From the NCBI GenBank assembly GCA_023417315.1, contig JAEZFW010000033.1, positions 61,325 to 125,324 on the forward strand: a stretch of 64,000 nt of DNA, in the 5' to 3' direction. The stretch's first letter is position 1; each line of letters opens with the position of its first letter. The position numbers were made by a program, and so were the translations under genes. The notes beneath the pieces are model-generated. The model searched no databases and was not told the DNA's origin. It was given only the letters and a program-made list of their open reading frames with translations. Source of the stretch: Pseudomonadota bacterium. Its GTDB lineage: Bacteria; Pseudomonadota; Gammaproteobacteria; Steroidobacterales; Steroidobacteraceae. This document shows positions 44,457 through 53,553 of the stretch, piece after piece.

Positions 44457-46079
44457 TCACTCCCATTCAATCGTCGCTGGCGGCTTGCCCGAGATGTCGT
44501 AGACGACTCGCGAGATACCGTGGACTTCGTTCGTGATGCGGCGTGCGACGAGATCGAGGAACTCGTACGGTAGACGCGACCAGTGCGCGGTCATGAAGTC
44601 GATCGTTTCGACCGCTCGCAGTGCGATGACATAGTCATAACGGCGACCGTCCCCCATGACGGCGACGGAGCGCACAGGCAAGAACACCGCGAACGCCTGG
44701 CTGGTGCGGTCGTACAAATCGTGCTTGCGCAGTTCCTCGATGTAGATGGCGTCAGCCTTGCGCAGCAGGTCCGCATACTGCTTCGTCACTTCCCCGAGAA
44801 TGCGTACGCTCAAGCCCGGACCCGGGAATGGATGGCGATACACCATTTCGCGCGGTAAGCCGAGCTCGACACCAAGCTTGCGTACCTCGTCCTTGAAGAG
44901 CTCGCGCAACGGCTCGAGCAGCTTCAAATTCATTTTCTCGGGAAGCCCACCCACGTTGTGGTGACTCTTGATGACGTGCGCCTTTCCGGTCTTGGAGCCC
45001 GCGGACTCGATCACGTCCGGGTAAATCGTCCCCTGTGCGAGCCACTTGATGCCCTGCAATTTAGAGGACTCTTCCTCGAACACCTCGACGAACAAGCGCC
45101 CGATGATCTTTCGTTTGCGCTCAGGATCGACCTCACCTTTCAGCGCCGCGAGGAAACGATCCTCGGCATTGACGCGAATGACGCGTACGCCCATGTGCTT
45201 CGCGAACGTCTCCATGACTTGGTCGCCCTCGCTCTGACGCAGCAAGCCGTGATCGACGAACACGCACGTGAGCTGATCCCCGATCGCTCGGTGCAACAAT
45301 GCGCCGAGCACCGATGAATCGACGCCGCCGGAGAGCCCTAGGAGCACGCGATCGTGGCCGACTTGCTCGCGAACCCGTGCGATGGAATCCGCGATGATGT
45401 TGCCAGGCTCCCATCGCGCTTCACAGCCGCAGATCTCGCGCACGAAGCGCTCGAGCATCTGCGTGCCTTTCAACGTATGCGTGACTTCGGGATGAAATTG
45501 CACTGCGTAGAAATGACGAGATTCATCTGCCATTGCGGCAAGCGGCACCGAGCTCGTGAATGCAACTGCGACGAAGCCGGGTGGCAGCTGATCGACACGA
45601 TCGCCGTGGCTCATCCAGACATCGAATGAGGCGCGGCCCTGCTCGTCCGTGTGATCGGCGAGACCTTCGAACAAGCGGCACGGCGCAGATGAGGTCACGC
45701 GCGCATAGCCGAACTCGCGGTGCGTACCGGCGGTGACGCGGCCGCCGAGCTGTTGCGCCATGGTCTGCATGCCGTAGCAGATGCCGAGCACCGGCACGCC
45801 GAGCTCGTAGACGATGCTCGGCGCCACGGGCGGCGCCTGACCGGTGACCGACTCAGGGCCGCCAGAGAGGATGATTCCGCGCGCACCGAACGCACGCACA
45901 TCCTCGTTACTCATGTCCCAGGGATGGATCTCGCAATAGACGCCGCTTTCTCGCACGCGCCGCGCGATCAGCTGCGTGTATTGCGCGCCGAAATCGAGAA
46001 TCAAAATTCTGTGCGCGTGGATATCGGGGGGATGCAGAAGGGTCGCCGAGACCGAGGCAGCGGCGCTTTGAGCGTTCAA
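44457..46079 (-). CDS. guaA: GMP synthase (glutamine-hydrolysing)
   Basis: Amidates XMP to GMP. Class I glutamine amidotransferase domain (Cys in VLGICYGMQTMAQ, His in QFHPEVTH), ATP-pyrophosphatase domain with P-loop LGLSGGVDSSV, and C-terminal dimerisation domain ending ISGKPPATIEWE. The start is probably TTG at 46079, with GAGAGG 7 nt upstream, giving 540 aa. An ATG at 46169 would place 30 codons in a heptamer-repeat palindrome. Second gene of guaB-guaA. Confidence 0.95.
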   Translation of the reverse strand: MNAQSAAASVSATLLHPPDIHAHRILILDFGAQYTQLIARRVRESGVYCEIHPWDMSNEDVRAFGARGIILSGGPESVTGQAPPVAPSIVYELGVPVLGICYGMQTMAQQLGGRVTAGTHREFGYARVTSSAPCRLFEGLADHTDEQGRASFDVWMSHGDRVDQLPPGFVAVAFTSSVPLAAMADESRHFYAVQFHPEVTHTLKGTQMLERFVREICGCEARWEPGNIIADSIARVREQVGHDRVLLGLSGGVDSSVLGALLHRAIGDQLTCVFVDHGLLRQSEGDQVMETFAKHMGVRVIRVNAEDRFLAALKGEVDPERKRKIIGRLFVEVFEEESSKLQGIKWLAQGTIYPDVIESAGSKTGKAHVIKSHHNVGGLPEKMNLKLLEPLRELFKDEVRKLGVELGLPREMVYRHPFPGPGLSVRILGEVTKQYADLLRKADAIYIEELRKHDLYDRTSQAFAVFLPVRSVAVMGDGRRYDYVIALRAVETIDFMTAHWSRLPYEFLDLVARRITNEVHGISRVVYDISGKPPATIEWE

Positions 46080-46095
46080 GCAGGAACCTCTCAGG

Positions 46096-46185
46096 TTTGG
46101 TTGACAGTCGACGGTTGACTGTTGACGGCCAGAGCAGATGCCTTGAGCTCTACTGCCCTCAACCGCCAACAGTCAATCGTCACGG
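46096..46185. repeat. Heptamer-repeat palindrome between guaB and guaA
   Basis: Left arm 46096-46129 has TTGACAG, TCGACGG, TTGACTG, TTGACGG; right arm 46154-46185 has inverted CCGCCAA, CAGTCAA units (period 7). It ends 7 nt before the guaB stop side. Confidence 0.82.
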
Positions 46186-46191
46186 CGTGAG

Positions 46192-47658
46192 CTATCTCAC
46201 GCGATAGTTCGGGGCTTCCTTCGTGATCGTCACATCGTGCACGTGACTTTCACGAACGCCGGCATTGGTGATGCGAACGAACGAGGGCCGCGTGCGCATC
46301 TCCTCGATCGTGCGACTTCCCGTGTAACCCATCGCAGCACGCAGTCCTCCCGCGAGCTGATGCACGATCGTGACGACCGAGCCTTTGTACGGCACGCGCC
46401 CCTCGACACCCTCGGGAACGAGCTTCTCCAGCTCCTCGGTCGCATCTTGGAAGTAGCGATCCTTCGAGCCGTGCGCCTGAGCCATCGCACCGAGCGATCC
46501 CATGCCGCGATACGACTTGTACGATGCACCCTGATAGAGCTCGACTTCGCCCGGGGATTCCTCGGTTCCTGCGAACAGGCCACCGATCATGACCGAATTC
46601 GCTCCGGCCACGATGGCCTTTGCGATATCGCCCGAGAAGCGGATGCCGCCGTCTGCGATGAGCGGAACGCCCGTGCCTTTGAGCGCCGCCGATACGTTCG
46701 CGACCGCCGTGATCTGCGGCACACCGACACCCGCGACGACACGCGTCGTGCAGATCGAGCCCGGGCCGATGCCGACCTTCACGCCATCGGCACCTGCTTC
46801 CACCATCGCTCGCGCAGCTTCTGCTGTAACGAGATTGCCGCCAATCACCTGCTGCTCGGGCCAGGTGGCTTTGATCTTGCGGATCGTCTGCAGCACGTTG
46901 ATCGAATGGCCGTGCGCCGTATCGACCACGATGACATCGACGCGCGCATCGCGCAGTGCTTCGACACGCTTCAACGTATCTGCACCCGTACCCACGGCCG
47001 CACCCACTCGGAGCGCACCGCGCTCGTCCTTCGCAGCACGTGGGAATTCCGTCGCCTTCTGGAAATCTTTGACCGTGATCATTCCCTTGAGATTGAAGCT
47101 CTCGTCGACGACGAGCACCTTCTCGATGCGATGCTTGTGCAAGAGCGCGAGCACCTCGTCCTTCGGAGCGTTCTCACGCACGGTGATGAGTCGGTCTTGC
47201 GGAGTCATGACGGTCGAGACTGGCGCATCGAGCTTGGTCTCGAACCGCAGGTCGCGGTGCGTGACGATGCCGACTGCCTTCGTTCCTACGACGACCGGCA
47301 CGCCGGAGATGTTCTTCGAGCGGGTGAGCTCGAGAACCTCTCGAATCGTCTTATCCGGCGTGATCGTGATCGGGTCGTGAATGACACCGCTTTCGAACTT
47401 CTTCACGCGATACACTTCGCGCGCCTGAGCTTCGATGCTCATGTTCTTGTGGATGATGCCCATGCCACCTTCCTGGGCCATCGTGATGGCGAGCCGCGCT
47501 TCGGTTACGGTGTCCATTGCGGCGGAAATGACCGGCAGGTTCAGGCGGATGGTACGAGTGAGCTGAGTGCTCAAATCTGCGTCGCGGGGCAGAGACTCCG
47601 AATACGCCGGAACCAGGAGCACATCGTCGAAGGTGAGTGCTTCCTCGAGAATTCGCAT
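46192..47658 (-). CDS. guaB: Inosine-5'-monophosphate dehydrogenase
   Basis: Oxidises IMP to XMP with NAD+, the first committed step to GMP. The sequence of 488 aa equals E. coli GuaB. It begins RILEEALTFDDVLLVPAYSE, has a CBS pair (about 92-205), and the catalytic Cys loop GIGPGSICTTR; the flap region and active-site Arg lie in the C-terminal half. The start ATG 47658 matches the family; the frame is open to 47808 without support. First gene of guaBA, divergent from xseA (about 200 bp apart). Confidence 0.97.
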   Translation of the reverse strand: MRILEEALTFDDVLLVPAYSESLPRDADLSTQLTRTIRLNLPVISAAMDTVTEARLAITMAQEGGMGIIHKNMSIEAQAREVYRVKKFESGVIHDPITITPDKTIREVLELTRSKNISGVPVVVGTKAVGIVTHRDLRFETKLDAPVSTVMTPQDRLITVRENAPKDEVLALLHKHRIEKVLVVDESFNLKGMITVKDFQKATEFPRAAKDERGALRVGAAVGTGADTLKRVEALRDARVDVIVVDTAHGHSINVLQTIRKIKATWPEQQVIGGNLVTAEAARAMVEAGADGVKVGIGPGSICTTRVVAGVGVPQITAVANVSAALKGTGVPLIADGGIRFSGDIAKAIVAGANSVMIGGLFAGTEESPGEVELYQGASYKSYRGMGSLGAMAQAHGSKDRYFQDATEELEKLVPEGVEGRVPYKGSVVTIVHQLAGGLRAAMGYTGSRTIEEMRTRPSFVRITNAGVRESHVHDVTITKEAPNYRVR

Positions 47659-47860
47659 GGTGGGGATCCAGGATTTCGATGAAAGCGCGCCATTGTACGC
47701 GGGCGCCCGGGTAGAGGCCAGCGAAGGGAAAACCCCGGCAGGAGCCGCTGCGAGGCACGCGAACGCCCGCGTGTAGTGGGGTCTTCTCGAAGATTCTCCA
47801 GTCCCCACAAGGCTGTATCCTTGAATAGGTCCACGTTCTAGGGGGCCAAATCGAAACGCA

Positions 47861-49297
47861 ATGGCTGACCTGTTCTCCCCAACCCCATCGAATCCGCCCG
47901 CCGCGTCCGAAGCCCCGGCCCGAGACGTCTATACCCCCTCGCGCCTCAATCGCGAGGCACGAATCCTGCTCGAGCGCGGCTTGCCCGCTCTGTGGATCGA
48001 GGGGGAGATCTCGAACCTCTCCCGCCCTTCATCCGGCCACTGGTATTTCTCGTTGAAGGACGAAGTCGCGCAGATTCGCTGCGCGATGTTCCGGCAGCGC
48101 AATCTTCTCGCCAAATTCACGCCTAAGGACGGCATGCACGTCCAAGCGCGCGGCCGAGTCAGCTTGTACGAACAGCGCGGCGACTATCAGTTCATCCTCG
48201 ATTACATCGAGGAAGCCGGCGAAGGCGCGCTGCGACGGAAGTTCGAGGTGCTGAAGGCGAAGCTCTCCGCCGAGGGCTTGTTCAATCCCGAGCGTAAGCG
48301 CGTGCTGCCGAGGCTGCCCCGGCGAATCGGCGTGATCACCTCGCCGACGGGCGCCGCGATCCGTGACATCCTGCATGTGCTGAAGCGCAGATTCTGTACG
48401 ATCCCGGTGCTCATCTATCCGGTGCAAGTCCAGGGCGCGCCGGCCGCTCCCCAGATTGCCGCGGCCATTCGTCTTGCCTGTACGCGTGCGGATTGCGACG
48501 TGCTCATCCTCGCTCGTGGCGGCGGCTCGTTGGAGGATCTGTGGGCGTTCAACGAGGAGGTCGTTGCGCGCGCAATCTACGAGTGCACGATTCCGATCGT
48601 CAGTGGCATCGGCCATGAGGTCGACTTCACGATCGCGGATTTCGTCGCTGACATTCGCGCACCCACCCCCTCGGGGGCGGCGGAGCTCGTCGCACCCGAC
48701 TGCGCGGAGTGGTCTCGCGCCTTGGCCGCCACTCAGCGCCGGCTCGCGAGCACATTGCGGCGCTTGTTGAGCGAGCGAACGCAACGATTCTCTTGGTTGC
48801 AGCGCCGGCTCGCACAGCGCGACCCACGTGTCGAGCTGCGCCAGCATGCGCAGCGCCTCGATCATCTCGAGAATCGGCTGTTGCGGGCGATCCGCCATTC
48901 GTTCGCGACACATCGCAGTGAGGTCGTGCATCTCGCAGCCCATTTGCGTCAGCGCTCACCAGCTCTGCGCGTCGCGGCAGCGAAAGGCAGGCTCGCAGTT
49001 GCTCAAAGCGCACTTGGAGCGGCGGCGAGCGCGCGGATCAGCGACTTCCAACGTCGACTTGGCCTTGCCTCGGGCATGCTCGATGCCTTCAGCCCGCTCG
49101 CGACGCTCGATCGTGGCTATGCGATCGTCACCGATGAGAAGGGCCATGTAGTCACTGCCAGTACAGCACTGACGGTAGGGCAACGGATCCGCGCGCGGTT
49201 GGCGCAAGGTGAGATCCAGGCCCGCGTCGAATCGGTGACCACGGGCCAGAATCGACAGCTAACATTGCTCGATGAAGATGATGAGCAGAGAAGTTGA
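47861..49297 (+). CDS. xseA: Exodeoxyribonuclease VII large subunit
   Basis: Catalytic subunit of the single-strand DNA exonuclease, 478 aa. The N-terminal OB domain contains GLPALWIEGEISNLSRPSSG followed by HWYFSLKDE; the core has RRIGVITSPTGAAIRDI and ILARGGGSLEDLWAFNEE; a long coiled-coil region (about 270-400) precedes a C-terminal strand DRGYAIVTDEKG. The divergent guaB and its purine operon next door is the same neighbourhood as in E. coli. The small subunit xseB is not in the window. Confidence 0.95.
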   Translation: MADLFSPTPSNPPAASEAPARDVYTPSRLNREARILLERGLPALWIEGEISNLSRPSSGHWYFSLKDEVAQIRCAMFRQRNLLAKFTPKDGMHVQARGRVSLYEQRGDYQFILDYIEEAGEGALRRKFEVLKAKLSAEGLFNPERKRVLPRLPRRIGVITSPTGAAIRDILHVLKRRFCTIPVLIYPVQVQGAPAAPQIAAAIRLACTRADCDVLILARGGGSLEDLWAFNEEVVARAIYECTIPIVSGIGHEVDFTIADFVADIRAPTPSGAAELVAPDCAEWSRALAATQRRLASTLRRLLSERTQRFSWLQRRLAQRDPRVELRQHAQRLDHLENRLLRAIRHSFATHRSEVVHLAAHLRQRSPALRVAAAKGRLAVAQSALGAAASARISDFQRRLGLASGMLDAFSPLATLDRGYAIVTDEKGHVVTASTALTVGQRIRARLAQGEIQARVESVTTGQNRQLTLLDEDDEQRS

Positions 49298-49306
49298 GGT
49301 TGACTG

Positions 49307-50131
49307 ATGAAGCAGATCGTTCGCGCCGCCCTCCTCCTCACGCTGTGGTGCTCGGCCGTACCGCTCGCTTGGAGCGCGTTGCCACGCGAGAGCCGCGTGC
49401 CGGGCGGAGTTGCTCTTGTGAAGTTGCCGGCTGAGGCGTTCGCTCCGATCGCGACGATGAATGGCAATCGCGTCGCCGTCGTGAAGCATGGTGACGAATG
49501 GATCGCGATCGTCGGCATTCCGTTGAGCACGACGCCAGGACAGCACAAGCTCAGGGTGGACACTGGCGAAGGCTCGGTAGAAATTCCTCTTCGGGTGACG
49601 GACAAGAGTTATCGGACACAGCACCTCACGATCAAGAACGAGCGTCAGGTGACGCCAAATCCGGACGACTTGAAGCGCATTCAAACCGAGCGCGAGCGTT
49701 CGCAAGCAGCGCTGAAGCGGTTCACTGAGCTCTCGTCCCCTTCCTTCGCGCTGGCAGCGCCCGTTGCCGGCACGCGCTCGGACTCGTATGGCTCGCGACG
49801 CTTCTTCAATGGTCAGCCCCGCAATCCGCACTCCGGCATGGACATCGCCGCAGCGAAGGGCACACCGATCCTCGCGCCGGCGGCAGGCGAGGTCGTTGAA
49901 GTCGGCGACTTCTTCTTCAATGGCAATACCGTGTTCGTCGATCATGGGGCTGGGCTGGTGACGATGTACTGCCATCTCGATCGCATCGATGTGAAAGCCG
50001 GCGAACGCGTGGACACTGGGGATCGGCTCGGCACAGTGGGTGCGACTGGTCGTGTTACGGGGCCGCATCTGCATTGGGGTGTGTCGTTGAACGGCGCGAT
50101 GGTTGATCCAGCGCTGCTCTTGGCGGAATAA
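49307..50131 (+). CDS. M23 family peptidoglycan endopeptidase
   Basis: Exported protein of 274 aa with signal peptide (LLLTLWCSAVPLAWSA). An N-terminal beta domain (about 25-125) precedes the M23/LytM zinc domain: RNPHSGMDIAAAKG (His, Asp ligands) and GPHLHWGVSLNG (HxH). All zinc ligands are intact, so it probably cuts peptidoglycan cross-links in the periplasm. It starts 9 nt after xseA and is likely co-transcribed. Confidence 0.92.
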   Translation: MKQIVRAALLLTLWCSAVPLAWSALPRESRVPGGVALVKLPAEAFAPIATMNGNRVAVVKHGDEWIAIVGIPLSTTPGQHKLRVDTGEGSVEIPLRVTDKSYRTQHLTIKNERQVTPNPDDLKRIQTERERSQAALKRFTELSSPSFALAAPVAGTRSDSYGSRRFFNGQPRNPHSGMDIAAAKGTPILAPAAGEVVEVGDFFFNGNTVFVDHGAGLVTMYCHLDRIDVKAGERVDTGDRLGTVGATGRVTGPHLHWGVSLNGAMVDPALLLAE

Positions 50132-50146
50132 GTTGAGAAAGCCTGC

Positions 50147-50318
50147 CGTTGTCGGCGGGTAGGCCTAGCGGCGAGTAGGCCTGCGTCCCTCGGCGGGTAG
50201 GCCTAACGGCGGGTCAAAAAAAGACACCGCGCTAGACGCGTCCGACTCTCTAACCCGACGTTAGTCCCACTCGCAGCAGCAGCGGCCTACTCGACGATAG
50301 TCCGACCCGCCGACAACG
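50147..50318. repeat. Palindromic region with GTAGGCCTA-type units
   Basis: CGTTGTCGGCGGGT at 50147-50160 is perfectly inverted at 50305-50318. Between them GGCGGGTAGGCCTA-like units recur about every 16-35 nt. It separates the convergent M23 peptidase and bioD genes. A related GTTCAGGCCTACAG string lies at 63609-63622. Confidence 0.75.
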
Positions 50319-50324
50319 TCAGGC

Positions 50325-50951
50325 CTACCGACTGAGGAGCGTCGCAATCTCCACGTGTACACCTACGCCGTCCGCACGCAGCCACTCGGCGTTGCGTCGA
50401 TGGAGGTCGTTCGTGGAATCGTAGCGATTCAGGAACACGGTTGTGCTCGTCGCTCCTAGTACGCGCAAACACAAACGGACCGAGTTCAATGTGCCGAGGC
50501 CGGCGTCGGCGACGAGAAGGACTCGCGTGGGTGCGAGTTCTTCGATCAGCGCCAGATTGTCTGCATCGTGCGCGATCGGCGAACACAATCCACCCGCTGT
50601 CTCGATCAGCGCGAGATCGATATCGCTGGGCCATTGAGTCTCAGCGAGTAGCGCATCGAGTCGAATACGAGGCAAGCCCAACACATCCGCAGCCATTGGC
50701 GGCGCCATCGGGACGGGATACCAACGATGCGCGGGACACACCTCGTGCGGGCGCTCTCCACTCGCGCGTGCCAGCAGATCGGCATCGGTGGACGCATCTT
50801 CGCGTGAGTACGATTGCGCGGGCTTGCGCGCCGCGACACGCAACCCACGTGCACGAGCGAGCTCAATCAGCTTCACAGCGGACCAGGTCTTTCCGACCTC
50901 TGTTCCGGTGCCGGCAACGACGATGCGCGCGCGAGTCGCGTTCAGCGTCAC
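50325..50951 (-). CDS. bioD: Dethiobiotin synthetase
   Basis: ATP-dependent ligase of 208 aa that closes the ureido ring of dethiobiotin. The P-loop VVAGTGTEVGKTWSAVKLI is at the N-terminus, KPAQSYSRED corresponds to the substrate-binding KP motif, and IETAGGLCSPI to the conserved ExxGG segment. The start is GTG 50951, overlapping the bioF stop by 4 bp (GTGA), so translation is coupled. Last gene of bioA-bioF-bioD. Confidence 0.94.
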   Translation of the reverse strand: MTLNATRARIVVAGTGTEVGKTWSAVKLIELARARGLRVAARKPAQSYSREDASTDADLLARASGERPHEVCPAHRWYPVPMAPPMAADVLGLPRIRLDALLAETQWPSDIDLALIETAGGLCSPIAHDADNLALIEELAPTRVLLVADAGLGTLNSVRLCLRVLGATSTTVFLNRYDSTNDLHRRNAEWLRADGVGVHVEIATLLSR

Positions 50952-52072
50952 CGCGTCCCTCCATCGCGCATGTTCGCGATTGACGCCAGTGCTTCGTTGA
51001 GTGCGCGAATCATCTCTGGTGTATGCGCAGCGGACAACGCGACTCGCAAGCGAGACGTGCCAACGGGCACGGTCGGAGGTCGAATCGCAGGAACATACAA
51101 CCCGCGCTCGAACAGCGCAGTGGAGGCCCCGATTGCTGCCGCCTCGGACCCCATCACGATGGGAACGATCGGCGAAGGATGCTGCGCGCGAATCGCATCG
51201 ACATGCTGGCGCAGCGTCGCTCGCAAACGATCGCCTTCTTCGCTGCGATAGATCTCGAGCGCAGCGAGCCCAGAAGCCGCGTCTGCCGGCGTGAGCGCGG
51301 TTGTGAAGATGAACGTGCGCGCACGGTTGATGAGAAGATCGATGAGATGGCGTGTGCCCGCAACCCAGCCGCCTAGTGCGCCAAGCGTCTTCGAGAGCGT
51401 GCCGATCCGCACATAACCCGCATAGTCGCTTTGCAGATTGGAGCTGAGCACGGCGTGCGCTTCATCCACGACGAGCAATGCACCTTGAGCGCTGCACACC
51501 TCGAGTAACGGCTCGAACGGCGCGAGGTCGCCGTCCATCGAGAACACTGCTTCCGTGACAACGATCTTCTTCCCTTGCGTAGCGGCCATGAGCTCGCGCA
51601 GATGCTCGACATCGTTGTGACGAAAGACGACCTTGCGGGCTTTAGCCAAACGACAGCCATCGATGATGGAGGCGTGATTGAGCTCGTCGCTGAAGATCGT
51701 GGCCTCGCCGACGCCTAACACCTGCAGCACGCCCAGATTCGCGGCATAGCCGGTCGGAAATACGAGCGCTGCCTGCGTGCCCTTCCATGCTCGAATGGCT
51801 TCCTCGAGCGCGTGATGCAACGTGCGCGTGCCGGTCACGAGCCGCGACGCGCCGGATCCCGAGCCCCAGCGTTCGAGCGCTTCGATCGCAGCTCGTCGCA
51901 CTTCAGTATGACCGGCGAGTCCGAGGTAATCGTTAGAAGCGAAGCTGATGACTTGCCGATCGCCAACCTGGCCTCGCGGCCCGTCGCCATCGAATGCGAT
52001 CGTTCGGCGCCAACGATTCGCGGCTCGAACCGCATCGAGCTCGGCGCGAATCCAGTGATCCCAGTCCGTCAC
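50948..52072 (-). CDS. bioF: 8-amino-7-oxononanoate synthase
   Basis: PLP enzyme of 374 aa that joins pimeloyl-ACP/CoA and alanine. The N-terminal block FASNDYLGLAGH, the phosphate-binding VFPTGYAANLG, the Asp in LVVDEAHAVLS and the PLP lysine in GTLSKTLGALGG are all present. The start is GTG 52072, overlapping the bioA stop by 4 bp (GTGA); a much longer open frame to 52585 runs antisense-like through bioA and is not real. Middle gene of the biotin unit. Confidence 0.95.
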   Translation of the reverse strand: MTDWDHWIRAELDAVRAANRWRRTIAFDGDGPRGQVGDRQVISFASNDYLGLAGHTEVRRAAIEALERWGSGSGASRLVTGTRTLHHALEEAIRAWKGTQAALVFPTGYAANLGVLQVLGVGEATIFSDELNHASIIDGCRLAKARKVVFRHNDVEHLRELMAATQGKKIVVTEAVFSMDGDLAPFEPLLEVCSAQGALLVVDEAHAVLSSNLQSDYAGYVRIGTLSKTLGALGGWVAGTRHLIDLLINRARTFIFTTALTPADAASGLAALEIYRSEEGDRLRATLRQHVDAIRAQHPSPIVPIVMGSEAAAIGASTALFERGLYVPAIRPPTVPVGTSRLRVALSAAHTPEMIRALNEALASIANMRDGGTR

Positions 52073-53373
52073 TTCACGACCTCTTGGAGCGCGGCCACGA
52101 GCGTTCCCACGATGCGCTCGATTTCGTCCGCCGTGATAGTCAACGGCGGAACCAGGATGATGTTGCTGCCCAACGATCGAGCAAGCACACCGCGGCGGAC
52201 CATCGCGGCACACGTTCGGCGCGCAAGCCGCGACTCTGTTGCGCCGTTCGTGAGCTCGATCGCCGCCATGAGGCCGCAATGGCGGATCTCGCGAATGCCC
52301 GTCATCGGGCGCACGCGAGTAGCGAGCGACTCCCGCAGTTGATCTGCGCGAGCGCGCACGTTGTCGAGCACCTTCCAGCGCTGAAACAGCTCGAGGTGGC
52401 GAAGCGCGACTGCCGCAGCGAGAGCGTTTCCGCCGTAAGAGTGGCCGTGATAGAACGTCTTCTCGCTCAAGTCCGGTCCGAGGAACGCTCGATACACTCG
52501 ATCGTTTGCAACCGTCGCCGCCATCGGTAGATAACCGCCGGTGATGCCCTTGCCCAAGCACATCAGATCCGGTCGAAGCTGACATTGCTCGGAGGCGAAC
52601 AGGGTCCCCGTTCGACCAAACCCAGTGGCGACTTCGTCGCAGATCAAGAGCACACCGGTCTTGGTGCAGATCTCTTGAAGCTTGGAAAAGTGCGCAGCGT
52701 TGGCGACGAGCATTCCTGCGGCACCTTGCACGAGCGGCTCGACGACCACTGCAGCAAGCTGATTCGCATGTTGCTCGACGAGCTTCACCGCGCGCTCGAT
52801 GACGTCAGGTTCCCGAAACGACGGAGCACGCAACACGCGGAAGCGCAGCGGATCGAAAATCTCCGTTCCAAACCCGCCACCGCCCAGCGAGAGTCCACCG
52901 ACCGTATCGCCGTGATAAGCGTCGCCGAATGCAAGGTAGGTCGTGCGACCCTGCACACCTTCGTTCGTCCAGTATTGAAAGGCGATCTTGAGCGCTTGCT
53001 CGACAGCAGACGCACCGTCAGAGGCGAAAACGAAATGAGGGCGGTCGACCGGTACGACCTTCGCGAGGGTCTCGGCCAGCTCGATCACGATGCGATTGCC
53101 ATTGCCGAGCAACGTCGAATGCGCGATGCGATCGAGCTGCTCACGGACGGCGGCATCCAACTCGGGCACACGATGACCCAATGTCGTGAGCCACAGCGAT
53201 GAAATCGCATCGAGATAGCGGCGGCCATCGACGTCGATGAGCTCCCGACCCTCGGCGCGCTCCACGATGACCGGCAGGTTCTGCGTGTAGCAAGACATCT
53301 GCGTGAAGCCGTGCCAGACGACGGTTGCATCGCGCTCGGGCCAAGAGAGATTCGGCGTTGTGCTTGAGGTCAT
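52069..53373 (-). CDS. bioA: Adenosylmethionine-8-amino-7-oxononanoate transaminase
   Basis: Class III aminotransferase of 434 aa that makes 7,8-diaminopelargonic acid using SAM. It has the BioA-type start HGFTQMSCYTQNLPVIVERA, phosphate-binding DGASAVEQALKIAFQYW, Asp in LLICDEVATGFGRTG and the PLP lysine in CLGKGITGGYLPMA. The start ATG 53373 fits the family; the frame to 53526 runs into a heptamer palindrome. First gene of bioAFD; bioB, bioC and bioH are not in the window. Confidence 0.96.
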   Translation of the reverse strand: MTSSTTPNLSWPERDATVVWHGFTQMSCYTQNLPVIVERAEGRELIDVDGRRYLDAISSLWLTTLGHRVPELDAAVREQLDRIAHSTLLGNGNRIVIELAETLAKVVPVDRPHFVFASDGASAVEQALKIAFQYWTNEGVQGRTTYLAFGDAYHGDTVGGLSLGGGGFGTEIFDPLRFRVLRAPSFREPDVIERAVKLVEQHANQLAAVVVEPLVQGAAGMLVANAAHFSKLQEICTKTGVLLICDEVATGFGRTGTLFASEQCQLRPDLMCLGKGITGGYLPMAATVANDRVYRAFLGPDLSEKTFYHGHSYGGNALAAAVALRHLELFQRWKVLDNVRARADQLRESLATRVRPMTGIREIRHCGLMAAIELTNGATESRLARRTCAAMVRRGVLARSLGSNIILVPPLTITADEIERIVGTLVAALQEVVK

Positions 53374-53386
53374 ACCAGATTCACTA

Positions 53387-53526
53387 GGGCTGCTAGGCGC
53401 TGGGCGCTGGGCAGAACAAACTCGCGCTCGCGGACTTACCCCGGGCAGTTTACTTGCGGAAAGGCAGCGCAACACAGGCACAGCTTCTCGACTCCTCGGG
53501 CCATTAGCCCAGTGCCCAGAGCCCAC
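53387..53526. repeat. Heptamer-repeat palindrome between metX and bioA
   Basis: Left arm 53387-53414 has GCTAGGC, GCTGGGC, GCTGGGC; right arm 53498-53526 has inverted TTAGCCC, AGTGCCC, AGAGCCC (period 7). It separates metX from bioA, both on the minus strand. Confidence 0.8.
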
Positions 53527-53553
53527 ACGAAGCGTCGCTAGCTCCGGGAAGCT

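Noticed and set aside
46237..47682. 481-codon plus-strand frame
   Set aside because: Exactly antisense to guaB, which matches its family over the full length.
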